Source of the DNA: Candidatus Rhodobacter oscarellae
Lineage (GTDB): Bacteria > Pseudomonadota > Alphaproteobacteria > Rhodobacterales > Rhodobacteraceae
Reading direction: 5' to 3'
NCBI RefSeq assembly: GCF_001078595.1
Contig: NZ_LFTY01000002.1
Coordinates: forward strand, 3,679,148 to 3,743,147
Length of the DNA stretch: 64,000 bases
Shown: one piece after another, positions 29,391 to 37,479 of the stretch
How positions within the stretch are numbered: the first letter of the stretch is position 1
Layout: each line of letters opens with the position of its first letter
Program-made: the position numbers and the translations under genes
The notes under the pieces: generated by a model
The model's input: only the letters and a program-made list of their open reading frames with translations
Databases searched by the model: none
Told to the model about the DNA's origin: nothing

Positions 29391-29531
29391 CGGCGGCGGC
29401 GGCCGCTTGGGCGCCCGCGTAAGGATCTTTTAGGCCAATTCAGCGCCGCCCTGCCGACGGAAACCGAACGGCTGTCCGTATGACCATCATGGCGCTATCC
29501 TGCGGCTGATCGGATCATAGGGACTGCAGTT

Positions 29532-30902
29532 TTGCTTTTTGACTGGCCCATCTCGACCCAGACCTACGCGACGATCCGGTTTGGGTTGGGCTACCCCTCG
29601 GCGGGCGAGCCGCGCGACGCCGCGGAGATCCTGGACCGCCTGGCGGGGCCGGATGCGATGGCCGAGGCGCATCCTTTCCTGCCGGAGGCAGAGGCCCGGA
29701 CCCTGGCGCGCGCGGTGCTCCTGGCCCGGCGGGTGAAGCGCAAGACCAAGGACGGCGCCGCACTTGCCACGGCGCGCAAGGAGATCCGCGCCGCGCAGGC
29801 CAATGTGCTGCTGGCGGATCTTGCCCGCGCGGTGGAGACAAGCGATCCCTTCCGCGAACGGCTGCAGAGCTTTTGGCTCAACCATTTCGCCGCCCGCGCA
29901 AAGATGAACATTCTGCGGCCAATGGCGTCGAGCTATGCCGGTGAGGCGATCCGGCCGCATGTCGCTTCGCGTTTCGCCGACCTGCTGAAGGCCGCCGTCA
30001 CGCATCCCTTCATGCTGGTCTACCTTGATCAGCCGGAATCGATCGGACCGAACTCGGTATTCGGGGCCAGGAAGGGGCGCGGGTTGAACGAAAACCTCGC
30101 CCGCGAGGTGATCGAGCTGCACACGCTGGGCGTTGGGGCGGATTACAGCCAGGCCGATGTCCGGCAATTCGCAGAGCTGCTCACCGGCCTTGATTACGAC
30201 CCGCGCCGGGGGCTGCGGTTCCTGCCCAGCCGCGCGGAGCCGGGGCCCGAGACCGTGCTGGGCACGGAATACGGCGCTGATCCGGCGCGTGTCGAGCACA
30301 TCCACGCCGCGCTAGAGGACATCGCGCTGCACCCCGCGACCGGCCCGCATCTGTGCCGCAAGCTGGCGGCGCATTTCGTGGCCGACGCCCCGGATGCCGG
30401 TCTGGTGGCGCATATGGCGGCGGCCTATCGCAGCAGCGGCGGGCATCTGATGGAGGTCTACGCCGCGATGCTGGAGCATCCCGCGGCCTGGGCCGGGTTT
30501 GGCGGCAAGGTGAAGCGCCCGATGGAGTTGGTGATCTCAAGCCTGCGGGCGGTGGGCGTGCGCGCCGCCGATCTTGAGCGCCTGGGCCCGGGGCAGGTAC
30601 GCAAGCGCATCGAGCTGGCCTTGCGGCGCATGGGGCAGGCCTATGGCCAGGTGCCCAGCCCCGAGGGCTGGCCGGATAACGCCGAGGCCTGGGTGCATCC
30701 GCATGGCGTGGCCGGGCGCATCGGCTGGGCGCTGGGGCTGGCGCGGCACATCCCCGGCGGCGCTCCGGACCCGCGGGAGTTCGTGCACAACGCGCTTGGT
30801 GACGCCGCCAGTGAGCGGCTGGTCTGGGCGGCGGGCGCGGCGGAGAACCGCGCCCTGGGCGTGGCACTTGTGCTGGGCTCGGCAGAGTTCAACCGGCGAT
30901 GA
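29532..30902 (+). CDS. DUF1800-domain protein
   Basis: A 456-residue protein whose LNENLAREVIELHTLGVG then YSQADVRQFAELLTGL signature identifies the DUF1800 family. These proteins are nearly always followed by a DUF1501 partner, as here (14-base gap); the pair is exported or envelope-associated with unknown biochemistry. The start is a TTG at 29532, giving MLFDWPIS; no better start is visible. No clear signal peptide is seen. Confidence 0.85.
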   Translation: MLFDWPISTQTYATIRFGLGYPSAGEPRDAAEILDRLAGPDAMAEAHPFLPEAEARTLARAVLLARRVKRKTKDGAALATARKEIRAAQANVLLADLARAVETSDPFRERLQSFWLNHFAARAKMNILRPMASSYAGEAIRPHVASRFADLLKAAVTHPFMLVYLDQPESIGPNSVFGARKGRGLNENLAREVIELHTLGVGADYSQADVRQFAELLTGLDYDPRRGLRFLPSRAEPGPETVLGTEYGADPARVEHIHAALEDIALHPATGPHLCRKLAAHFVADAPDAGLVAHMAAAYRSSGGHLMEVYAAMLEHPAAWAGFGGKVKRPMELVISSLRAVGVRAADLERLGPGQVRKRIELALRRMGQAYGQVPSPEGWPDNAEAWVHPHGVAGRIGWALGLARHIPGGAPDPREFVHNALGDAASERLVWAAGAAENRALGVALVLGSAEFNRR

Positions 30903-30916
30903 GAGGAGCGGGCGCG

Positions 30917-32074
30917 ATGGATATCTCTCGAAGGGGGCTTTTGCTGGGCGCGTGTTCGGCTGCGGCGCATCCGCTGATGACCTCGGTGACCTTGGCCGCG
31001 GCGCCCACTGACGCGCGTCTGATCGTGATCGTGCTGCGCGGCGGCATGGACGGGCTGGATGTGGTGCGCCCGGTGGGCGACCCGCTTTATCAGCGCTACC
31101 GCCCCACGCTGGCGCAGCCCGGGCTGGACCTGACCGGCTATTTCGCGCTGCATCCCGGCCTTGCGGAGCTGATGCCGCTTTGGCGGCGAGGGCAGCTGGG
31201 CTTTGCCCATGCCGTCTCGACGCCCTATCGCGACAAGCGCAGCCATTTCGACGGGCAGGACCTGCTGGAGGCCGGGACGCCCGCGATGGGCGATGGCCGC
31301 GCGCGCGGTGGCTGGCTGAACCGCCTGGTGGGCGCGATGCCGGGCGCCTCGGTGGAGCTGGCCTTTGGCGTGGGCAATGACGAGCTACGGATTCTTGGCG
31401 GCGAAAGCCCCGTCAGCCGCTGGTCACCGGAGGTCGAGGTCGACCTGACGCCCGCCGCCGAGGACCTGTTTCGACATATCTACGCGCCCGACCCACTGTT
31501 CGCGCGCGCCGCCGACAAGGGCATGGCGCTTGCCGCGGCGATTGAGAAGAGCGCCCTGCCGCCGCTGCCCAATGGCGCGCGGCGCGACCCGGTGGCGGCA
31601 TTCGCGGCGCAGCAGCTGCTGGATCAGACGCGGATCGCCGCCTTCTCGGTGGGCGGCTGGGACACCCATCAGCGCCAGTCGCGCGGGATCGCCGGCGCTT
31701 TGGGCAAGCTGACCGGCGCGATCCTGAGCCTTGAGGACGGGCTTGGGCCGGGCATCTGGGGCAAGACCATGGTGCTGGCGATGACCGAGTTCGGGCGCAC
31801 CGTGGCCGAGAACGGCACCAAGGGCACCGATCATGGCACCGCCGGCGCGCTGATCATGGCGGGGGGCGCCCTGCGCGGCGGCGCGGTCTACGGCGATTGG
31901 CCCGGCCTGGGCGAGGCCGCGCTGTATAAGCGCCGTGACCTGATGCCCACGGCGGATGTGCGCAGCTACTGCGCCTACGCGATGCGGGACCTGATGGGGG
32001 TGGGCAACACGGCCCTAGAGACCCAGATCTTCCCGGGCCTGAGCCTAGAGGCCGACCCGAGGATCACGCTTTAG
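30917..32074 (+). CDS. DUF1501-domain protein with Tat signal
   Basis: A 385-residue partner of the preceding DUF1800 protein. The N-terminus MDISRRGLLLGACSAAAHPL is a twin-arginine signal peptide, so it is exported folded. The family resembles sulfatase/alkaline phosphatase-fold proteins; it has VIVLRGGMDGLD, then TEFGRTVAENGTKGTDHGTA near the C-terminus, which is typical. I chose ATG 30917 because AGAGGAG lies 9 bases upstream; an earlier ATG at 30899 overlaps the DUF1800 stop. Function is unproven in the family. Confidence 0.85.
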   Translation: MDISRRGLLLGACSAAAHPLMTSVTLAAAPTDARLIVIVLRGGMDGLDVVRPVGDPLYQRYRPTLAQPGLDLTGYFALHPGLAELMPLWRRGQLGFAHAVSTPYRDKRSHFDGQDLLEAGTPAMGDGRARGGWLNRLVGAMPGASVELAFGVGNDELRILGGESPVSRWSPEVEVDLTPAAEDLFRHIYAPDPLFARAADKGMALAAAIEKSALPPLPNGARRDPVAAFAAQQLLDQTRIAAFSVGGWDTHQRQSRGIAGALGKLTGAILSLEDGLGPGIWGKTMVLAMTEFGRTVAENGTKGTDHGTAGALIMAGGALRGGAVYGDWPGLGEAALYKRRDLMPTADVRSYCAYAMRDLMGVGNTALETQIFPGLSLEADPRITL

Positions 32075-32259
32075 CCCGGCAGGACCTGCGTGGTCTTCGC
32101 AACGGGCTGCGCCTGGTGAGAGGCAACCTGGCTCGGCGTGCCCGCGACGGTCGCCGCGATTGCGGTCGTCAGCGACACAACGCCCAGCATGAACACCCCC
32201 CAGTCCAAAGCCCTCATCAGGCGTTGCTTCAGGGCGGGGTCGATGGCAGCGTCGATCAT
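32071..32259 (-). CDS. Small single-span membrane protein, hypothetical
   Basis: About 62 residues starting MIDAAIDPALKQRLMRALDWG, with one predicted transmembrane stretch (GVFMLGVVSLTTAIAATVAG) and a short polar tail. The stop overlaps the end of the DUF1501 gene on the other strand. A longer start at 32298 adds 13 residues but lacks a ribosome site; GGGA lies about 9 bases before 32259. I do not recognise the family. Confidence 0.5.
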   Translation of the reverse strand: MIDAAIDPALKQRLMRALDWGVFMLGVVSLTTAIAATVAGTPSQVASHQAQPVAKTTQVLPG

Positions 32260-32298
32260 GGTTTGATCCCGTATTCCGAGTGGCGTCTCGAAGGGCAT

Positions 32299-32601
32299 GA
32301 TCGCGCGAGAATGTGGTGGAAATTAGGGCCAAGAGGGGAGATTTGCGGCCCAAACATGGCAACCCGGACCGAGTGTGAAGGCGAATTCTTAAGAACTGGA
32401 CTCAGGCCTTGAGGCGGATCGTGGCAGAGCCGAAGGATGTCGCGGGTATTCCGCCTAATACTTAGTGCCTCAAGCTGAAGGCGCCCCGCTTTTTAGCGTG
32501 CTCCCAGGAACTCAAATCAAAGCCTCTAGCAGCGCGCCCACAGGATCAGCAGGTTGCGCGCGCCCCGCCTTTCACTGATGTCGCAGGTAAACGGGGGGTC
32601 T
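32299..32601. other. Gene-free gap
   Basis: About 300 bases between the small membrane protein and the 3' end of the response regulator gene. I see no gene, strong hairpin or recognisable site. Confidence 0.5.
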
Positions 32602-33321
32602 CTAGATCACCTTTCGCCCCTCAATGCGCTGCTGCAACAGACCTGCAACCCGCGCCAGATCGGACCGAATGGAGCCGCCATCCGAGCTGTGCGCCGCCAA
32701 GGACCGTGCCGCCCGTTCCAGATCCGGATCCTGGGCCGTGCGCGCCAAGCCCTGCAGAAACTGCGCCACGTAATCGACGGTCTCGTCGTCATCGGCCTCG
32801 GTCAGAATGTCAGCAATGTGCGCAAAGTCGTCTTGCAGCGCGATGCGATCCGGCTCGATGGTTTCGCTGCTGACAAGGCGCAGCCCCTCTGGGCGGATCT
32901 CCTCCGGCAGGGCGTCCAGCACCGCGTTCTGGAAATCCAGCAAACTATCGAGCGGCTTGAGCAGCGTGCCGTCGGCGCCCGCCTCGACCGCCTCAACAAA
33001 CCCGCAATCATCGCCGGAGGTCGCCAGAATAACAGGGATGCGGTTATGCGCCGCGGCCAGATCGCGAATCAGATCCAGCCCCGAGCCGTCCGGGAGGCCA
33101 AGATCGACGATGATCACCGTTGGCGCGTAGCCCGCCAAATGCCGGCTTGCCGCGCGCAGGCTATCCGCCCGGCGGATGCGCGCGCCGCTTTTGAGGCATA
33201 ACAGCCGCACCGCCTCGCTGGCGAACCTGCTATCCTCGACCACCAGCACCGTCATGCCCGCAAGCGGGCGCGACGCGGTGACGACGGGAGACAGCGGAAG
33301 CGGGTCAAGAGAGATGGGCAT
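32602..33321 (-). CDS. Response regulator (REC domain) with alpha-helical C-terminal extension
   Basis: A 239-residue protein. After a 22-residue lead, residues about 23-140 are a receiver domain: TVLVVEDSRFA with acidic residues for Mg, phospho-acceptor Asp in VDLGLPDGSG, and Lys in LLKPLD. The C-terminal 100 residues are acidic and helical (DFAHIADILTEADDDETVDY) with no DNA-binding or enzyme motif, perhaps a dimerisation or Hpt-like region. No partner kinase is adjacent. The start is set at MPISLDP, 148 bases from divergent mce. Confidence 0.8.
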   Translation of the reverse strand: MPISLDPLPLSPVVTASRPLAGMTVLVVEDSRFASEAVRLLCLKSGARIRRADSLRAASRHLAGYAPTVIIVDLGLPDGSGLDLIRDLAAAHNRIPVILATSGDDCGFVEAVEAGADGTLLKPLDSLLDFQNAVLDALPEEIRPEGLRLVSSETIEPDRIALQDDFAHIADILTEADDDETVDYVAQFLQGLARTAQDPDLERAARSLAAHSSDGGSIRSDLARVAGLLQQRIEGRKVI

Positions 33322-33468
33322 GGCAGACGATCCTATCGGTATGCGACTCAACGTTAACGCCGTATCGGTGAATCCCAGGTTAACCCGACGCCCTGCGGCC
33401 TTGCGGACCCTTGCGGCGGCCCCGCCGCAAGACATAAAAGCGCCCAGACATGCCATAGGGAGCCCCCC

Positions 33469-33873
33469 ATGATCGGACGCCTCAACCACGTAGCCATCGC
33501 CGTGCCCGACCTTGAGGCCGCCAGCGCGCAGTACCGCGACACGCTTGGCGCCGCGGTCGGCGCCCCGCAGGACGAGCCCGACCACGGCGTCACCGTGGTG
33601 TTCATCGAGTTGCCCAACACCAAGATCGAGCTACTCTACCCCCTGGGCGAGGCGAGCCCGATCCAGGGCTTTCTGGACAAGAACCCATCCGGAGGCATCC
33701 ACCACATGTGCTATGAGGTCGAGGACATCCTTGCCGCGCGCGACCAGCTCAAGGCGCAGGGCGCCCGCGTGCTGGGCAATGGCGAGCCCAAGATCGGCGC
33801 CCATGGCAAGCCCGTGCTGTTCCTGCACCCAAAGGACTTCAACGGCTGCCTGCTGGAACTGGAGCAGATCTAA
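33469..33873 (+). CDS. mce: Methylmalonyl-CoA epimerase
   Basis: A 134-residue VOC-fold metalloenzyme interconverting (2S)- and (2R)-methylmalonyl-CoA for propionate/odd-chain breakdown. The N-terminal MIGRLNHVAIAV supplies the first metal His (His7). IHHMCYEVED supplies the next, and the C-terminal HPKDFNGCLLELEQ the family-typical Glu. Length is standard. The stop overlaps the DUF1467 start (TAATG), a pairing seen often in Rhodobacteraceae. Confidence 0.93.
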   Translation: MIGRLNHVAIAVPDLEAASAQYRDTLGAAVGAPQDEPDHGVTVVFIELPNTKIELLYPLGEASPIQGFLDKNPSGGIHHMCYEVEDILAARDQLKAQGARVLGNGEPKIGAHGKPVLFLHPKDFNGCLLELEQI

Positions 33874-34166
33874 TGGGCATCATGTCTGGTCTCGTCCTCT
33901 ACGCCGTTATCTGGTTCATGACGCTGTTCGTCACCCTGCCGATCCGCCTTGAGACGCAGGGCGACCGCGGGGAGATTGTGCCCGGCACGATGGCCGGCTC
34001 GCCGGCGCATATCGACATGCGCAAGCGGTTCAAGATTGTGACCGTGGTGGCGTTTGGCTTTTGGGTTGTGATCGCGGGGATCATCTTCTCTGGGGTGATC
34101 ACTACCTGCGACTTCGATTGGTTTGACACGATGGCCGAGCAATGCGCGGCGCGTGAGGCTCTTTAG
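33873..34166 (+). CDS. DUF1467 family membrane protein
   Basis: A 97-residue inner-membrane protein with two hydrophobic segments (about 5-25 and 55-77) and the family-typical WFMTLFVTLPIRLETQGD and PGTMAGSPAHIDMRKRF between them. Function is unknown; in this bacterial family it commonly sits between mce and proS. It is coupled to mce by a TAATG overlap. The downstream DNA carries two paired-palindrome repeats. Confidence 0.9.
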   Translation: MGIMSGLVLYAVIWFMTLFVTLPIRLETQGDRGEIVPGTMAGSPAHIDMRKRFKIVTVVAFGFWVVIAGIIFSGVITTCDFDWFDTMAEQCAAREAL

Positions 34167-34200
34167 ACGGGATTTACTGAGAGCGCCTTTTGGGGCGTGC

Positions 34201-34243
34201 CAAATCTCTTGCAAGAGATTTGTACTTTCCTTCCAAGGAAAGT
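34201..34243. repeat. Paired short palindromes, unit 1
   Basis: 34201-34222 is a perfect 22-bp palindrome (half-site CAAATCTCTTG). 34224-34243 has arms ACTTTCCTT / AAGGAAAGT with a CC centre. It is the same layout as 34300-34343 and 12856-12901. The region is non-coding, just after DUF1467. Confidence 0.9.
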
Positions 34244-34299
34244 TGGGCCCGCGGGCTGGCAAGAGTTGCGCATGGGGAATCATTGAGGGGCGCGCTGAA

Positions 34300-34343
34300 G
34301 AAACTCTTTGAAGAGTTTCGCAATTTTCTTGCAAGAAAATTGC
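34300..34343. repeat. Paired short palindromes, unit 2
   Basis: 34300-34319 has arms GAAACTCTT / AAGAGTTTC with a TG centre. 34320-34343 is a perfect 24-bp palindrome (half-site GCAATTTTCTTG). The units differ in sequence but keep the paired geometry and A/T-rich arms. Confidence 0.9.
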
Positions 34344-34410
34344 GGTGCGCCAATGCCCGCTGGAAGCCCTCAGCGCCCACAAAGCCTCATTCGCCCGAGT
34401 GGGTCCTCAC

Positions 34411-35691
34411 TTAGTGCAAGGCAGCGACCGGTGCGCCTTCGGCAAAGACCGGGCGGCAGATGCTCAGGTGCCGACGCGCCTCGTCGGTATGGCCCAGCTT
34501 CAACAGGCAATGCGCATAGCTTAGCTCCAGCAAGTCGCGCTGGGCGCGGCTGCCGCCGATGCGGGCATGGTCCGGCATCAACGCGGCCAGGTCGGTCAGC
34601 GCCGCCTGCCAATCCTGACGCGCCATCGCGCCCCAGGCCCGCGCCACCGGGCGCACCAGGTCGGCGGCGAAGCCGCGCGAGGCCTCGGCGATGCGCGCCA
34701 GCCGCTCGCCCTCGCCGGCCATGGCATGGGCAAGCGCGCTGTGCATATCCGCAAAACTCTGGCTGGGCTTCGCAAAATGGTTGTTGGCGTAGTCGCTGAT
34801 CGCCTTCCAGCGCGCAGGGGCGACCTCGAACCCGGCAAGCTCGGCGCGGTGCAAGAGGGCCGCGGAATCGGTGAGGGCGTTGATCGGCAGCGAGCTGGAA
34901 GCCTCGGGCGCAATCGCGGCGTCCATCACCGCCCAGACCGCATCGATATCGCCTTGCTCCAGCGACCAGAGCGCGGAATGCCAGCTTAAGTGCCCGTGCA
35001 GGATCGCGCGGCTGTCATAGCCCTGCATCCAGTCCTGCAAAAAGGCCAGCCCGATGGCGGTCTCGCCCTGCTCATAGAGCGTATGCGCCTTGAAATGCGA
35101 GCCGTTCGCGTTGGCGGGGTTCGACGCCAGCGCCGTCTCCATCAGCGTCAGGGCCGCGTCGAGCTGCCCGGTCTCGCACAGCGAAAGCGCGTGCATGGAC
35201 TGCATCCACCAGTCGTCGCCGTAATGCGGCAACAGGGCGCTGGTATAGGCCAAGAGCTCGGCCTCGCGCCCCGGCAAGCCCGAGAAGCCGATAAGCCCGA
35301 AGATGTTAGTGCTCATCTGCGCGATCAGGGCGTCGGTGGGATGCTCGAGCACATGCGCGGCCACGGCCTTGCGCGCCTCGACGGGCTTGCCGCCCAGCAC
35401 CAGCGCCACGCAGCCCACGAAGGATTTCTGGCGGGCGTCTCCGCTTGCGGCGAGTTCCTTTGCCCGCGCGATGGAGGCCTTGGCCCCCGTCATATCCGCG
35501 GCGTTCATCCGCGCCCGCGCCAGCCCCACATGCCCGAGCGTGAAGCCGGGATCGGCCTCCACCGCCTCAGAGAATGCCTCCACCGCGCCATATGTCGCGG
35601 CCAGGATGTGGTCGACGCCCTCGATATACTTATCGCGCGCGACCTCGGATGACGTCGCCAGGTCTTTGCCATATCGGTCGGTCAGTGCCAT
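34411..35691 (-). CDS. Tetratricopeptide-repeat protein (TTC38-like)
   Basis: A 426-residue soluble protein made mostly of helical repeats with TPR spacing (for example FSEAVEADPGFTLGHVGLAR and MQSMHALSLCETGQLDAALT). The overall layout resembles the bacterial relatives of tetratricopeptide repeat protein 38, whose function is unknown. The start at MALTDRYG follows GGGAGAGG. It is separated from pheA by 89 bases on the same strand; no functional link is evident. Confidence 0.75.
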   Translation of the reverse strand: MALTDRYGKDLATSSEVARDKYIEGVDHILAATYGAVEAFSEAVEADPGFTLGHVGLARARMNAADMTGAKASIARAKELAASGDARQKSFVGCVALVLGGKPVEARKAVAAHVLEHPTDALIAQMSTNIFGLIGFSGLPGREAELLAYTSALLPHYGDDWWMQSMHALSLCETGQLDAALTLMETALASNPANANGSHFKAHTLYEQGETAIGLAFLQDWMQGYDSRAILHGHLSWHSALWSLEQGDIDAVWAVMDAAIAPEASSSLPINALTDSAALLHRAELAGFEVAPARWKAISDYANNHFAKPSQSFADMHSALAHAMAGEGERLARIAEASRGFAADLVRPVARAWGAMARQDWQAALTDLAALMPDHARIGGSRAQRDLLELSYAHCLLKLGHTDEARRHLSICRPVFAEGAPVAALH

Positions 35692-35780
35692 GCGCCCTCT
35701 CCCTGCCAAATTGCCCTGTTAAATCGCTCCGTTAAATTGCCCTGAGACTGTGGCAGCGCCAAAGCGGCCTGGCAAGGTGG

Positions 35781-36605
35781 TCAGCGCGGGCGGTCCGAGG
35801 GGTAGGTGCCGAGGATTCGCAGATAGCTGGTGAAGTAGTCCAGCTCCTCCAGCGCGCGCTGCACCTCGGGGTCGTCCGGGTGCCCGGTGATGTCGGAATA
35901 GAACTGCGTGGCGGTAAAGCTGCCATCCACCATGTAGCTTTCCAGCTTGATCATGTTCACGCCATTCGTCGCGAACCCGCCCATCGCCTTGTACAAGGCC
36001 GCGGGCAGGTTGCGCACGCGGAACACGAATGTGGTGATCATGGCGTCGCTGCGGCGGCTGTGGTCCGGCTCGGGCGACATGATCAAGAACCGCGTGGTGT
36101 TGGTGTCGTTATCCTCGATGTTGCGGGCCAGGATATCGAGCCCGTAGGTCTCGCCTGCCAGGGCGCTGGCCAGCGCGGCATTCGACGGGTCGCCCCACTC
36201 GGCCACCTCGCGCGCGGCGCGGGCGTTGTCAGAGCTGACCCGCCCCCGAATCCCGTGCTTGGTCAGAAAACCCGCGCATTGCGGCAGCAAAACGAGGTGC
36301 GAATAGGCCTCTTTCACATCCCCCACCCGCGCGCCCTTCACGCCCAGCAGGCTGATATGCACGCGCACGAAGGCCTCGTCGATAATGTGCAGCCCCGATT
36401 CGGGCAGCAGGCGGTGGATGTCGGCCACGCGCCCATAGGTCGTGTTCTCCACCGGCAGCATCGCCAGATCGGCGTCACCGGCGTTCACCGCGGCGATCAC
36501 GTCCTCGAAGGTGCGGCAGGGCAGGGGCTCGAAGTCCGGCCGCGCGGCCAGGCAGGCCTCGTGACTATAGGCCCCAAGCTCTCCTTGGAATGCGATCTTT
36601 GCCAT
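35781..36605 (-). CDS. pheA: Prephenate dehydratase
   Basis: A 274-residue monofunctional enzyme converting prephenate to phenylpyruvate in phenylalanine synthesis. The catalytic domain (about 1-180) starts with IAFQGELGAYSHEA and contains NTTRF, the conserved Thr-Arg-Phe active-site motif. A C-terminal ACT domain (about 192-270) with KLESYMV senses phenylalanine for feedback inhibition. No chorismate mutase domain is attached. It is divergent from the cytochrome c gene. Confidence 0.95.
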   Translation of the reverse strand: MAKIAFQGELGAYSHEACLAARPDFEPLPCRTFEDVIAAVNAGDADLAMLPVENTTYGRVADIHRLLPESGLHIIDEAFVRVHISLLGVKGARVGDVKEAYSHLVLLPQCAGFLTKHGIRGRVSSDNARAAREVAEWGDPSNAALASALAGETYGLDILARNIEDNDTNTTRFLIMSPEPDHSRRSDAMITTFVFRVRNLPAALYKAMGGFATNGVNMIKLESYMVDGSFTATQFYSDITGHPDDPEVQRALEELDYFTSYLRILGTYPSDRPR

Positions 36606-36746
36606 GTTGCTGCGTCCTTAGAGCTTGTTAACCCCGCGCCGATAGATAATCCGCAAAGGGGCGTTTGGTCGCGCCCCATACACCTTGAACCTTGCACGCG
36701 GAAGCGGGTACACACAGCCAAGCTTTGGGCTAGGACGAAACGCGAC

Positions 36747-37292
36747 ATGTTCGACACAATGACAGCTACCAAGATCGTGGGAGCCATCTGCGGCACTTTT
36801 CTGGTCTTTCTTCTCGGCAACTTTGCCGGGGAACTTATCTATCACGTAGGCGCCTCGGACCATGGTGACGGTCACGGCGACGGCCACGGCAAGGTGGTGC
36901 AGGCCTACACGATCGACACCGGGGTGACAGATGACCACGGCGGAGATGACGAGCCGGAGATCCCCTTCTCTGAGATCTATGCGGCCGCCGACCCGGCCAA
37001 GGGCGAGGGCGAGTTCAAGGCCTGCAAGTCCTGCCACAAGGTGGAGGACGGCGCCAACGGCACCGGGCCGCATCTTTATGGCCTGGTCGGGCGCGCCGTC
37101 GGCGGCGTCGACGGGTTCGGCTACTCTGGCAACCTCGTGAAGGTCGCGCAGACCTGGGGCGTTGAAGAGCTCAACCTCTTCCTGGAGAACCCCAAGGGCT
37201 ACGCGCCGGGCACCAAAATGTCCTATCGGGGCATGAAGGACCCCGAAGATCGCGCGAATTTGATCGCCTGGCTTGATTCGCTTGACGATTAA
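36747..37292 (+). CDS. Membrane-anchored cytochrome c (c552/CycM type)
   Basis: A 181-residue protein with an N-terminal transmembrane anchor (about 8-32), a His/Asp/Gly-rich linker (SDHGDGHGDGHG, about 38-49) and a class I cytochrome c domain (about 75-181). The haem site is CKSCHK, and the methionine ligand is in GTKMSYRGM. This matches the membrane-bound cytochrome c552 that carries electrons from the bc1 complex to aa3 oxidase in Paracoccus and relatives. A strong terminator follows immediately. Confidence 0.9.
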   Translation: MFDTMTATKIVGAICGTFLVFLLGNFAGELIYHVGASDHGDGHGDGHGKVVQAYTIDTGVTDDHGGDDEPEIPFSEIYAAADPAKGEGEFKACKSCHKVEDGANGTGPHLYGLVGRAVGGVDGFGYSGNLVKVAQTWGVEELNLFLENPKGYAPGTKMSYRGMKDPEDRANLIAWLDSLDD

Positions 37293-37316
37293 CCTTGTGT
37301 TTACGAACGCTTGCGA

Positions 37317-37346
37317 AAGCCGCCCTCTTTTAGGGCGGCTTTTTTG
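37317..37346 (+). terminator. Intrinsic terminator after the cytochrome c gene
   Basis: 10-bp perfect stem AAGCCGCCCT / AGGGCGGCTT with a 5-base loop (37327-37331), followed by a T run. It lies 25 bases after the cytochrome stop codon. Confidence 0.95.
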
Positions 37347-37479
37347 TTGTCATCGCCTCAAACAGCCGTGATAGCTCGGAAATACGCCTTGCGGGCTCGA
37401 CATTAGAATTTTTACCTTAATTTTAGGCAACGGGGTGCAAACTAGGTTAGACACCGCCCCAGAGCGAAGAGGAGTGCCT

